64,000 bases of DNA from NCBI RefSeq assembly GCF_022539315.1, contig NC_066314.1, positions 43,957,180 to 44,021,179 of the forward strand, read 5' to 3'. Each line of letters begins with the position of its first letter. Position 1 is the stretch's first letter. Source of the stretch: Serinus canaria. Its lineage: Eukaryota > Chordata > Aves > Passeriformes > Fringillidae. A program made the translations under genes and the position numbers. Positions 28,001 through 39,600 of the stretch are shown one piece after another. Under the pieces are notes generated by a model, which worked only from the letters and a program-made list of their open reading frames with translations, was not told the DNA's origin and searched no databases.

Positions 28001-30986
28001 CTTTTCTAAGACTTTATGAAATAGACCATCTGATAGGAACAGATGCCAGGAAGAGCAGTCCATGTGCAGCTTTGGAGGTAAGGACATGGGAGGAAGCCTT
28101 GACCTCTGGGACTAACATGCACTGGCTAACCAAACATTGACTTTGCTTATCTTCCACATGGGATTCAGATTGGGAAGGTGGATATCCATGCACCCAAGAA
28201 TGACAAAAACATGGTTTCTATGCAACTTGAAAAAATTTTTTTTGTGTAATGTCCTGTTAGAAGCAACAAGCCAAATGGCAGTAAACATACTCAGCGGTCT
28301 CATTACTCAGATATCAGTTTATCAGAGCACTCTCAGAGAGGTGGTTTAGTCAAGACTAGGTTCCCAAATATCTTGATAAAGAAAGTCCCTTTGACACCAT
28401 GTTTCACCATCATTTAAATATTGCTTCCTTTCTGTGGGGCCTGCCCAAGCTGTATATTAAAAAAAACCCAACAAAACCAAACCAAAAAACTTGGTTGATC
28501 ATAAAAGCCTATTTGACTTTCCCATTAAAGGCAGCATTCAGTTTTGTAAACTATTTTCTGATGGATCCTTTATGAACAGGAGTTGATAATGTTTTTATCC
28601 ATGGCTCTCACACAATTTTTTTGTGTTAGGCTGTTAAAAACACCACTGAAGGTGTGCTTCTGCTCCCTGGGTGGATAAAGTGATCAACTTTTCCTGCAGT
28701 AAATTAACAAATATTTTGTCTCTGTAGTCTGATTGACCTTTCAAGCATTCTTTGCTATTTCTCTTCTGGTATATTTGGCATTAATAGTGAATTGTCTCTT
28801 CCAGTTGTTTAGGAACAACTTTTTAAACTGAATTAATTGAGAATAGTGAGTAATTCTTGAAAATTTCCTTAGCTTGGAGCTGAACTGGGAGCCCGGGCCA
28901 TCAGCCACCTGGAAGAAGTTAGTGATGAAGGTATTGTGGCAATGGCAAGGGCTAAGTGTGCTGCTGTCCTGCTGCCAACAACAGCCTACATGCTAAGGTA
29001 AGGCCACTAGATTGAAGGGAAACTTCTGTAACTGCAAATCCACGTGTGGGGTTTGAGGGGCTTTTAATCTAAAAGCAGAAGTGTCTGTCTATGCCTTAAG
29101 GATCTGTCTGGGTCAGTGGAGGCAATCACATGCACAGAGAGCTGAATGAGCTTCCCTCCTTATGTCTTATTTCTGCTGGAAATCCTCAAAACTCTGTGAG
29201 ATTGCTGAGAAGTCTCAGTAGATTCGGAGTGGCTTTACAGCAACTATGGCTAAAACTTCCTAGAGTGTGTGTTTCCAAGTGCCCTCCCTGCAAACACCTA
29301 CACAGATTAATCCAGGGGCTGAACAATTTTGAAATGGCTATTCCAGATGTTGAAGTTATTGGAAACATCTCTTGCATTATAATTGCTAAGTGAAAAGATC
29401 TCTAATGTATGCAGACTAAACTCACAGACTCAAAAATCGGGAAGGGACCATTGCATTACATGTGCCACTGGGATATTTTGGAGCCTGTCTTTGAAGCTAT
29501 AAGAACTAGAAAACAAGTATTTTTCAGAAGTTAAGATTTTTATCTTGTAAATTCTTCAGTGGCTGAGATCTGGATACATACCAGAACTTCAGTGGTCTGG
29601 AGCCTGATGGTTGACACTGGCTGGTGCCACATGCAGTTACTGCAAAAGCTATGGCTCACACTTCCCATTTATGGTTTCCATAGGATGACAGGTAGAGATG
29701 CAAGAGGAGAATTTGGGCTTTTATCTCCATAAGGATCAGTGTAACTGAATGCATGAATGTAGCCAAACTGAGAGATGACTTTTTCCCTTGTAAATCATTC
29801 TCTGATAACTAAGCAAATTGTACTGATAAGTTTATTTTTCCCACTAGACTGAAGCAACCTCGAGCTAGAAAAATGTTGGAAGAAGGTGTTATAGTTGCTC
29901 TTGGCAGTGACTTTAATCCTAATGCATACTGTTATTCAATGGTAAGATAATCCTAATGCTGAAACCATAGAATTATGAAATTTCTTACTAGTACAATTTG
30001 TGTGTAGGTCTTGCACACTTCAAAGTGGTTTCATGTGCACTTGCGGAGAGCTGCCTGCCCCATGCAGACAGCTGTCTGTGTTTGTTTCTGTGTACTGGTA
30101 GTTTTTGCCAGAAATTCTTGAAACCAGAATGGGTTCCATCCTTCATATGCCCTGAGAGGCCTTTTCAAAATGCTCTCAAAGCAACTGATTTTAAAGTTCT
30201 CGTTTTGGATTTGGCAAAATTTATGTTGTGCAAAATTTATGTTGTACAAAACAGCTCCTTCCGTTGTGCAAGGAAAAAGGAGAGGGCTTAGGGATTTGAA
30301 GCTTTGTGATCCTGGTAACTCCCATTGTCCCCTTCCTTGCCTGCCAGCCTATGGTGATGCACCTGGCCTGTGTAAACATGAAGATGTCAATGAATGAAGC
30401 ACTGGCAGCTGCCACCATTAATGCAGCTTATGCTCTGGGCAAATCAGACTCACATGGCTCCTTGGAGGTCGGCAAGCAGGGGGATCTTCTTATCATAAAC
30501 TCATCAAGGTTTGTTCTTCCCCTGGCATTTGAAATGTGCTTTAACCTTAGTTATCTTCACTGAATAAAGGGGCACTGGTGGCATTTCATTTCCTTAATTA
30601 CTCCAATGGAAAAGAAAGCCTTAGACTTTTGGGGCTGTTAGTACCAGTAACCCGTGCCTAACTACAAATTACCTAGAGATAATATGTGTTTATTTTGTGG
30701 AATAAATTCTCCACTGATAGACTCACTGTATTCATGCAGCAAGAGACAACATGCAGACATGGAATAGTGTTTTCCCATTTTCAAGCAAATGTTATAAAAT
30801 TGCTGGGTATGCTGGGCATATGACCTGCTCTTATGCAAGTTTATGTATTCTTAAACATCTTGTCTTTTTAGGTGGGAGCACTTGATTTACCAGTTTGGTG
30901 GACATGAAGCATTGATCAACTACGTTATAGTTAAGGGAAAAGTCATCTATGAAAATGAGAGGTGTGAGGCAATGAGCAGTTACTGA
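21880..30986 (+). CDS. AMDHD1: Imidazolonepropionase (AMDHD1), 9 coding exons
   Basis: Exons: 21,880-22,022; 22,534-22,640; 23,896-23,960; 24,564-24,841; 27,696-27,921; 28,873-28,997; 29,848-29,941; 30,348-30,508; 30,872-30,986. Every intron is GT-AG, phases join exactly, and the product is 437 aa (human about 426). It hydrolyses 4-imidazolone-5-propionate to N-formimino-L-glutamate, the third step of histidine breakdown, in the cytosol, mainly of liver. It is an amidohydrolase-fold metalloenzyme. Visible ligands are the H89-T-H91 motif (exon 3), H262 in HGDELHP with E265 (exon 5), and D336 in GSDFNPNAY (exon 7). K181-SGYGLDLD-type sequence in exon 4 is typical of the family. The C-terminus is about ten residues longer than human, rich in Glu/Cys/Ser. 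Exon 4 is strikingly GC-rich beside AT-rich exons 5-7. The last two donors differ: exon 8 uses a weak GTTTGT. HAL, step 1 of the pathway, is the convergent neighbour. Confidence 0.96.
22690..23105 (+). mobile_element. CR1 LINE fragment in AMDHD1 intron 2
   Basis: The sequence follows the CR1 body that precedes the element's 3' end: 'CTCAGCCCTGGTGAGACACA', 'GAGAGACATGGAGCTGCTGG', 'GGAGGGCTACAAAGATCATG', 'TGAGGAGAGACTGAGAGAGT', 'CACTGGAACAGGCTGCCCAG'. Orientation is the same as AMDHD1. The fragment begins roughly 50 bp after the exon 2 donor (22,641) and lacks the terminal CR1 repeat, so both ends are truncated. Both boundaries are approximate. Confidence 0.9.
25207..25332. repeat. Long AT-rich palindrome plus third copy, AMDHD1 intron 4
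   Basis: The left arm (25,207-25,251) and right arm (25,256-25,298) are reverse complements across about 43 bp, separated by a 4-bp CTAT loop. The inner 30 bp match perfectly and the outer part differs only by a 2-bp GC insertion in the left arm. A partial third copy in left-arm orientation follows at 25,307-25,332. As RNA the first two arms would form a hairpin of over 40 bp. The sequence is about 75% AT, so it is prone to cruciform extrusion. Confidence 0.85.
25876..25990. repeat. (GATATA)n hexanucleotide microsatellite
   Basis: About 110 bp of GATATA/GATA units in AMDHD1 intron 4, with a few GATA-only interruptions at both ends. The open frame across it (repeating Ile-Tyr on the minus strand) is an artefact of the repeat. 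Confidence 0.95.
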
Positions 30987-31107
30987 GAGAAGGCAGTAGT
31001 TTAGTGAGCTACTAAAATCAAATTAGGATGGAGTATTTCAAAGCAACAGACAAATCAGATTTTTATTTTCTGGTAAATTGTTTGCCTGCTCACCTTACTC
31101 TTATTCA

Positions 31108-31113
31108 AATAAA
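31108..31113 (+). other. AMDHD1: AMDHD1 poly(A) signal AATAAA
   Basis: This AATAAA lies about 120 bp after the AMDHD1 stop codon at 30,986. A further AATAAA follows about 65 bp downstream, so alternative cleavage is possible. Confidence 0.7.
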
Positions 31114-31179
31114 CCTTACCAAGCATTACCCATTTGGTGCATCTCCATGTCCATTGTCCTTCTCTCCAGCACAATAAAA

Positions 31180-33060
31180 TAATTTCTAATTGTATCCATC
31201 TTAAATAAGACAGTTTCCAAATTTGTTTTCCTATAAAATTAATCTATAATATTATAAAATTTGAAAATATCCCAAACAAACTGGCAATGAATAAACAGAG
31301 GCTGGATCCAGGTAAGATTTACTATGGAGTGTGTTAAGTAACCTGTGACAGAGGGCCAGGGGCTCAGGCAGGCACATTTGGGATGGCCCTTGGCTATGTA
31401 GGGAGAAGATCACATGCAGTATCATACAGATGTTCCAGAAAAGACCTAATTTTATTTATTCTAGGTTGAATCTGAAACAACATGAGATACATTTGTTAGT
31501 GGAAGTTTGAATGTGATTATGGTAAATTAAGTATGATAACTTTTACTCAAAGCTGTGTTGAAACTTAGGAGCCTAACTTTTAAAAAGTGCTCTTTCATTT
31601 ATCTTTCAACTGCTGCTTTTTTTCCCCCCCCCCAGCTTGTACCATCATTTGGGAATGCAGAATGTAGGAAAAAGGATGATACAGCTCTGGAGAATTTAAG
31701 CTTTTGCAGTATTTAAGCAGAGGGTCTGGGTAGGAGGGTCTCTGAATACCCATGGACTAAGTCTTTTCTTCAAATTTTCAAATGGATGGTGGCTGCAGAA
31801 GCAAAAGGGATTTACTTGCTGAAGGTAAAGTCATGAAAGTGCACCTGACAAGCATGAAGAACTTCACATCAAAAATAGTTATTGATGGAAGCAAGTGACA
31901 TAACCTGTGATACAGAGCAGAGTGCTTTAGTGAACCAGACCCTTGAGGAAGGACAATGGTCTCATTCTGATTAACAGGTATTTGAAAGCCATCACAAATG
32001 TGCATGAGCATTATTATGACCTTCTGATCTCCCTAAGCCTTGGGCACATCTGTTAAATCTGCAAGCCATCCCCTGTAGTATCTTTATGCTTTATGCTTTA
32101 TTTGAGCCAGGCTAGCCAACCAAATGAGTTTTTAAAACAATGTAATAGCATTCCTGCCACCTGACGTGTTTTCCTGCAAGCAGATGTTGTACCAGATGTG
32201 GGCGTGGAACTTTGTTTTTATGAAGGTTGAAAGAACATCCCAAGTATGTGATTGCAGAGTCCATTCTGCCCAGGACAACCTTCATAAATAATGTTTATAC
32301 AAGGATTTGGGAAGGCTGTCAGGGAGGGAGCACAGGCATTTCTCAAATGCAGGGTGCAGGCAGAGTGGTGCCTCTCAGCTCTGCACAGGCACAGCACAAA
32401 CCCTGAGTCCACTGTGCTGCGGTGTGTGCTGGGGATCCCTTGGTCCCAGGCAGCCAAAAGCAGATGGGAGTGGGAAGCAGGGCCCAGAATCTCTTCTCTG
32501 AATGCCCAGGGCATTGCTTTGGGCATTTGGCCACCTGCAAGGTTGCCAGCAGGCACGAGCTCTCTCCTCAGGGCACATTTAACATGGCAGGTGCCAGATG
32601 CTCAAAGGCAGCCCCACAGTGGTGCTTTGGCTGCCCCTCGCAGCACAGCCAACAGCCTGGGGAGGCTTTCAGCTTGTGCTGAATGTCCCTCAGCCAGATC
32701 AGTACTGCCATGTCACCACTGCACCATGAGGTGAAACCCATGTCCTGATTTTTCCTTTGCAAAATAAAGCCTGTGCCAGAGGTCAGTGCTGTGACATAGA
32801 GCACACTCACTCATGATCCCATCTGTGGGGACAGGGCCCCTGGCAGACAGGCAGAGACCTGGGGAGCCATGGGAGTGTAGGTCTTGGTGCTATTGCCTCA
32901 GCACAGGTTCACATGCACTAGTCCTACACCTCCTCTTCCCCCTTTTCTGGCCCCTGTGTCACCTGTCCTACTTACTTCCAAATTAAGCTTTTGCTTTACA
33001 TTTTCATCATCACACACATGACAGGGAAATAGATTGCTACAACCATATGTGAAGCCTCAG
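31180..33060. other. AMDHD1-HAL convergent spacer
   Basis: This stretch lies between the two 3' ends and contains no recognisable gene. It has a 10-base C-run at 31,624-31,633. A GC-richer patch (about 32,330-32,760) produces several overlapping open frames on both strands, none of which looks like a protein. Confidence 0.6.
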
Positions 33061-33066
33061 TTTATT
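33061..33066 (-). other. HAL: Candidate HAL poly(A) signal
   Basis: AATAAA on the minus strand, about 610 bp past the HAL stop codon (33,675-33,677). It is the first canonical hexamer I found downstream of the stop, so a 3' UTR of roughly 0.6 kb is implied. Confidence 0.5.
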
Positions 33067-33674
33067 GATTGCAGGTGTGAGCCCATAGCTCTTGGAAAGC
33101 TGCATTAAATGTAGTCCATCACCAGAATATAAAATATTTGCTCTGGAGCAATGATCTCCATAGCACATTCCTATACACACAGCTTTCCTGGTTTGTGAAG
33201 CACCTGCTCTAAAAATGCTCCTGTTATACAAGAGCCTACACCTCACACATGATCTGCAAAAGAGACTAAGTGAAAAGATAATCTTGCTTGTGGCAAAATG
33301 AAGGGGATTACAGCAGCTAGCCAAGGGGGGAGAAAAAAGGTAAGAATATCAAACTTGGCCTGTTTGGTATCATTGGCACAGATGGAGAGAAAACAAACAA
33401 AATGTTGACAAAACAAATACTGGTTTCATGGGGAGTCTGAATGATTTGTATTCAGAAGTTCATGGAATTCAGTCAAAACCACACTATCACGATAAAGGTG
33501 TGTTTTACACATGAGGAAAGCAGTGAGACTTTTCTTTACTATCTATTTGTGCTTCTGAGCTAGACAGTCAGCTCCTCAAGGCTGCCTGGAGAAACCACAT
33601 TGAGTGTGAGTAGAACAGCCATGCTCATGTAGGGTTCTGGAAAGGATCTGCTCTCTTCCATGGGATCCCAACTC

Positions 33675-36600
33675 TTAGAGCTCATTCTCATGCCTGTGGT
33701 CATGACTATCATCTGCACTCATTCTCAGCGATCCCAGGGAGAAAGCTGTAGGTGAAATGGGTCTTGATTCAGGGATGTGTTCCCTCCTGTACTTTTCAAT
33801 GTAAGGTTTAGCCACTTCCCACACCTGCGGAACAAGAATGGGAAACAGCAGAGTCAGAGGCAAAGAAAAGGTCAGCTAAGACATCAGTGCATGTGTTCAG
33901 GAAACCCTGAAGAAAAGTTATTGGGTGGGATATGCTATGGGAGGAGCAGAGCCAGAGAGGCAGATAGAGCAAGGCTTAGGGAAGAGCATGTGGAGGGAGT
34001 TGACAAGGGATGGGAAAGGATACAGCTCCAAGGGGACAAGGTGAAAGGATTCAAGGCAAAAACACTTTGTCCTTCCTTGTTACGAGGCTAATGCTCTGTG
34101 TGCAACAGCTGGGAGAGAGTCACTGCCACTTGCTCCAAAACTACTTGGCCATGAAGAGGATTGGGCAGCAAAACCAGCAGATGGCATGGACGAATAAAAA
34201 GGGTACAGGGGAATCCTGCACAGAAGCCAAAAGCCAGCACTCGCCTTCTGCTCCACGAGCAGCCTGTGAGCTGCTTCAATGTCTGGGGCCATGAAGCGAT
34301 CCTTTATCCAGGGCCTGTAACGAGACATTGGGCAAACATTAACCCCCACTGCCAGCAGCTCTCTCCAGGCAGGCAACCCCTGGGGGACGTGTTTGTCTGC
34401 TCTTACCTCACCACGGAGCGCACAAGGTCATAGACCTTCTCCAATGGGGTGGTGGTTCTCAGAGGGCGGAGGAATTCAATGCCCTGGCAGGCGGCGAGCA
34501 GCTCGATAGCCAGAACTGGGAAGCAGAGCAGCCAAAGGGACGTTTGGCAGGTACAGCTCAAGGAGAGGTTTCCTGTCTAAAGCTGCCCCTGGCTTTTGTT
34601 CTCACTCATATCAAATGTGAAAAGCCAGTGGATCCACCTCCCCCAGAGAGCCAGCCAGTGGCAGGATCGTTTCATGGATGATGCTGGAGGCAGTAGCCAG
34701 CCCCAGCAAGCAGATGTTGGGTGCTGTTGTACAGACCTTTCAAGTGTACCTGGAACTCCGGGTCACCAGAATCTTAAATCCCTAGGAATCTCTTCCGGAA
34801 TACTCAAATTAATGTTCATCATAAAGCAGAAAGCTTCTTTTGCACAGAGAAAAGAGGAGCCTGAGCTAAAACTAAAAGTTCTCCCTCTGAAGCTTGCCAG
34901 AGCTCACATGAAAACACCAGGAAAATGTCAGCGCTTTGGAAGAGAGTCTTCTGTCTGGAAAAGTTTGCATTGTATCTGCCTACCTTACACCTGATCATTA
35001 TTGGTATTAGCCCCTCATTTTCACGACTCAAAGTCTGTCTGGAAATCAGAATTTTAATTTTACCTTGTTCCACATGTTCAACAACTCTCAAGGCTTTTCT
35101 TGCAGCCCATCCTCCCATGGACACGTGATCCTCTGTAGCAGCACTGGTTGAGAGAGAATCCACAGAAGAGGGGTGGCACAAGGCTTTGTTCTCAGACACT
35201 GCAAAAACCCAGCAGAATGAATGAAGGCCAGAATAGGCAGGAGACAGCAGAAGCAATGGACAACATGGAGATAAGAGCCTGCCCACCACCTTGGGTCCAA
35301 CTACTGGTCCTCTTTCAAGGATGCATCTGTATTTTACCTGGACTGAGTAATTTGTAATAACCACCTTGAAAACTACCATTGCCCCTGAAAACACTAACCA
35401 ACAGCATTCTTAATTGCAAATTTAACCAAACACAGAACAACAGCTCACTCCTCACTCCCTCATCTCCAGTTTGCGTTGCTGTGGCTCAAAGGCCTGGAGG
35501 AAACAGAAGCAGAAGAGCAGACAGCATAACTGAAACACAAGCCTGGTCCTGCCTGTTGCTCTAGGGCAACTCTCTGGCTCCCTTTGGTTTGGTCACAAAG
35601 ATCATCCCTCCCCTGCTTTCAAGAACACAGCTAGAGATCATCATCTGGTCTGCTCATTGCAGCTGAGGCACTTTCAGAACTTCCTCTAGAAAGACAGAGG
35701 GATGCAATACAAACCCTCTCCCTCCCTCACCTCACTACAAGGGCTGCCCCCATCCCTGAGGGTGACACACTCCAGCTTTGAAAGCCAGTTGCAAGGTCTG
35801 GAGTAAATTCTCATGCTGCATCCAAAAGCAACAGGCAAATGGTGGCAGGAGAGGCCTTAGACACCATTCAATGACAATTTGAGGCTGAGAACTGCTCTTT
35901 AAAAGAGAAGAAATGCAGTCTGCATTCACAGCACTCTGGCTGCACTCAGCCTTCTCTTTGCCTTTTCTTTCTGAAGCCCAGCGGGATGCTGTGTAACGCT
36001 CTCGCCAAATTAGCGGCTTCAGAAAAGCAACAGGAGCAACAGAGAGGTGGTGACACCAATTGCAAATAGGCTGGAGTGACAGTCTAGGAGCAGAGCCCAG
36101 CTGGCACATTCGGGCAGGTGATGGCAGGTCCCAGAGGGGCTGCATGTGATTGCTGCAAACAGCTGGCAAGCACAGAGCTGCTGGAGCAGGGGCAGACAGA
36201 CACATCCAGTGCTGTTGCAAAATATCTGCAAATTTATTTTTCAGATTTATCTATTAACCCTGGGAGTGAAAAACATTAGCTGGTACACAAACAACCCAGA
36301 AACTGGCAGAGTGATTTGAAAAATATTGGTGATTAAAAAAGAAGTTAAGAAGAATAAAAGGAACTCAAACTTCAGCTAAAAATTCAGATAAAATGCTGGC
36401 TGTTTTGATCAGGATGAGATGATTTTGACCCATGGACTTCTAGTGTCAGCAGAGGCAGGGCTGTAATTTTAATTTCTCACTGCAGAAATCATAAACACTC
36501 CAGAATCTGTCACTCCAGATTGCAGAAGTGTGCAGTGAAACCTGAAGCCATGCAACCAGCTGATGCCTGGAGCCATCCTAAACACTCCCCAGCCAAAGGC

Positions 36601-39600
36601 TTCCAGCCCTTAAACAAGGGGATGAGCATTCAGGCTCCTCTTCCAGACCCACTTCCCAAACCAGCCTCTAGACAGGGTTCATTTTGCCCATTGATTTAGT
36701 TAATTCATTTGTTTTTCTGCAGAATGCTTATCTACACATTTAACTGATACCCTCTGTTCCTGTGTTTGTAACTTTTAAAATTTACTCTGTTCTCACAGCA
36801 TGTTTATCTTTATATTGGCTCATGCTTCCCTGAACCTATGAACTGTAGTATGCCAGCAGCCAGCAGGCTTCTTGTTGCCTTAGCCATGAGTACTAGAGGA
36901 AAAACTGAAGTGATGTTTAATTTCAGTGCTCCCCCAACAGCCAGCCCTGCAAACTCTGGTCTTCTGAGGGCTGTGGGCTCTGATACTGATGTGCCAAATG
37001 GAGACAGCCAGTACTGAGGGCATCAGGCCACCTTTGAGACAAGCCTTCCCACCAAAATCCACTGAGTTTGCATGCTCAGGGCACTGAACATGCCCAAGGG
37101 TTGCTGCAGAATAAAGGAAGCCTGAACTGAAATAATTGCAGCTACACCCAATGCCCATACTTTACAAGACAGCACAGACCACATGGAGAGGAGACAGAAA
37201 ACAGGAGCCAGAAACCTTTGTTTCTGCTGTTAGATTGCCAGCTTGCTCTCTCTATGGCATTGCTCAGGCACTCACCCAGGGCAGCTGCTGTGCAGTGTGC
37301 AATCATGAAACCTGAGTTCAGACCTCCTTCAGTGACTAAAAATGCAGGCAGTTCACTGAGTGAGGGGTTGCAGAGCCTCTCAATTCTTCTTTCACTAATT
37401 GCAGCGAGTTCATGCACACCAATTGCTAAATAGTCCAGAGCCTACAAAAGAGGATCTCATTAAACCAGGTGAAAAAAACAAACCAGAAAAAGTTTTTTTT
37501 CCTTTCTTCTAATGCTGAATTACCTTTGCAGGATATTCACCATGAAAATTTCCTCCAGAAATGGTCTCCTCTCTTTCAGCAAACACCATCTTTAAGGAGA
37601 AGTTAAGGCCCACGTGAGTGAAATACGGTTTACATGAGTGATATCTGCCAGTAATCAGAATATCTTAACTGAAGGAGTGTTTCTGCCAATAGGCTTTTAT
37701 TTGCAAGTACATTGTATTGCATCCACACTTCCACTTTTCAGGAAATGAAGACACAATCTCAGTTCTTCAAATTTGTAGGTATGATTTTGACATGTATTTT
37801 TTTCAAAATAAGCTGCATAAAGGGAGGTCTTTGATTAAGAGTGCAAAAAACCACAGCTGTGCAGATCCTAGCATAGATTTTCAGTTCCTTGACAGATTCT
37901 CTCCATGACAGTTACAATTTTAGCACTTAATTGGTCCAAATTAGAATTGGATTCATTCCAATTAGAAGAATTGTAGTAGATTCTAATTATAGAAAAAGGT
38001 GTTTAGAAGATTAGAAGCAATAATGCTTATCAGCAATTGATATGATGATACAGCATCATTATAGTGCTGACAGAATTGCAGCCCTGCATTACAGTGCTGA
38101 CAGAAATCCTCCAGTGCACTCACAGGGAAAGGAAGAGAGGTTGCCACTGCAAACAGTGGCAGTTATTGACCAAAGCCAGTCATGACTTTTTTGTCTCCAG
38201 TGTGAGTAACTGTACAGAAGAAAAGAATAAAAAAGGCCAAGCAAAATTTTATACAGTAATAAAGTAAACGAAAAGATACAGGGTTGTCCGTGGCACTGTT
38301 GATTTCTGTTGTTATTATGTCCTTCACAAAAGCAATTGTATCATTTACAATTCCATGGACCTAGAACAAAAGACATCAGTGCCTGAGCTTAGTATCTGTA
38401 CTCAGTTCACCTTCAGGATGCTGACTGAGCTGCAGGGATTCTCTTTCCCACTATCCCACTCAACTTTCACATATGGAAGACAGTCTTGGATTTGCTTTTA
38501 ACATCAGGAGGATCACTGCCAATACTAGACACTTCAAAGATGGTATTTACTATTATTATGGCAGTTTTGCTAAACTAGTAATCTGAATATGAAATTCCTA
38601 ACTTATTTGGGTTGGTTTACCTAAATGGAAGGTATTTATTCAGTGGCAGAAGTGTTATGAAGGGAGAAGGAGCCTTACAAAGACTCACAGAAAACAAAAC
38701 CTCTTATTAGTTGATTAGCTTTCATTAATTCCACTGATTTAAAAGCTCCTGTTAAAATGCATAGGATTGAGCACCTCCAATATGTCTAAGATACTACATT
38801 CTGTTGGCTTCTGGAAACACCCAGTTCATGTTACTAACACCAATGCAGAAGAAAATCCCTACAAAATCTGCAAGCATGGAAACCAGCACTTTCCCTCTGC
38901 CTCTGACCTCTGGCCTCCTCCAGATCTGGACATGGCTTAGTTAGATGTTGCTTGCTGTGTACACACACGTGATCAACAAACTGCATGTCTCCATTAACAC
39001 TGCTGTGAAGTAAAGAAGAGGCAAAATAAAGCCACTTCCTCTAACAGTGTCAGACCACACCTAACTGACCATATTTCTGAGGTGGAAATTTCACCATCAT
39101 TTGTCTATTTTTACAGAAGGATCTGAAAGTCAGTCTTTACCTGAGGGCAGCAGCGCATTGTGTACGCGTCCTGAACTCGGTCACAGAATCTGTGGCTCTC
39201 TAGAAGACACAAGGAGGGCAAAACCCAGATATTGCTTACACAAAAACATTGTGTCCTGTTGAAGGACCCAGCCTGTCCTGGTAACCTGAGAGGGTGAAGG
39301 TTAAGATTGTTCACCTGCTATTTCTGATGGGTGATGGTCAGAATCTAGAAGGGACCTGAATCGAAAGGCCACTTCAGCCTGCCCTCGATGCGGGCGCACC
39401 GCATGGATATCTGGTAAGAGAAGTTCGACTGTCAGGCTGTGCCTCTCTTGTCAGCAGCTGTGAGCACACAGACAGGAAGGGCTCAGTACCCACCAGTGTC
39501 AAAGGCCCTCGTTGTACCCTTCAGGACTTCCAGTGTCAGGGCAGCGATGATGTCAGCTTGCCTCGCTATAGCTCCGGCTCTTTCCACCGCCTCACATCCC

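Noticed and set aside
32290..32810. Cluster of open frames on both strands between AMDHD1 and HAL
   Set aside because: Out of phase with each other, no domain, and located just past two converging 3' ends; composition alone explains them.
38043..38101. C/D-box-snoRNA-like pattern (ATGATGA followed by two CTGA)
   Set aside because: It is on the strand opposite to HAL, has no closing terminal stem, and the CTGA copies come from a short local duplication (AGTGCTGACAGAA).
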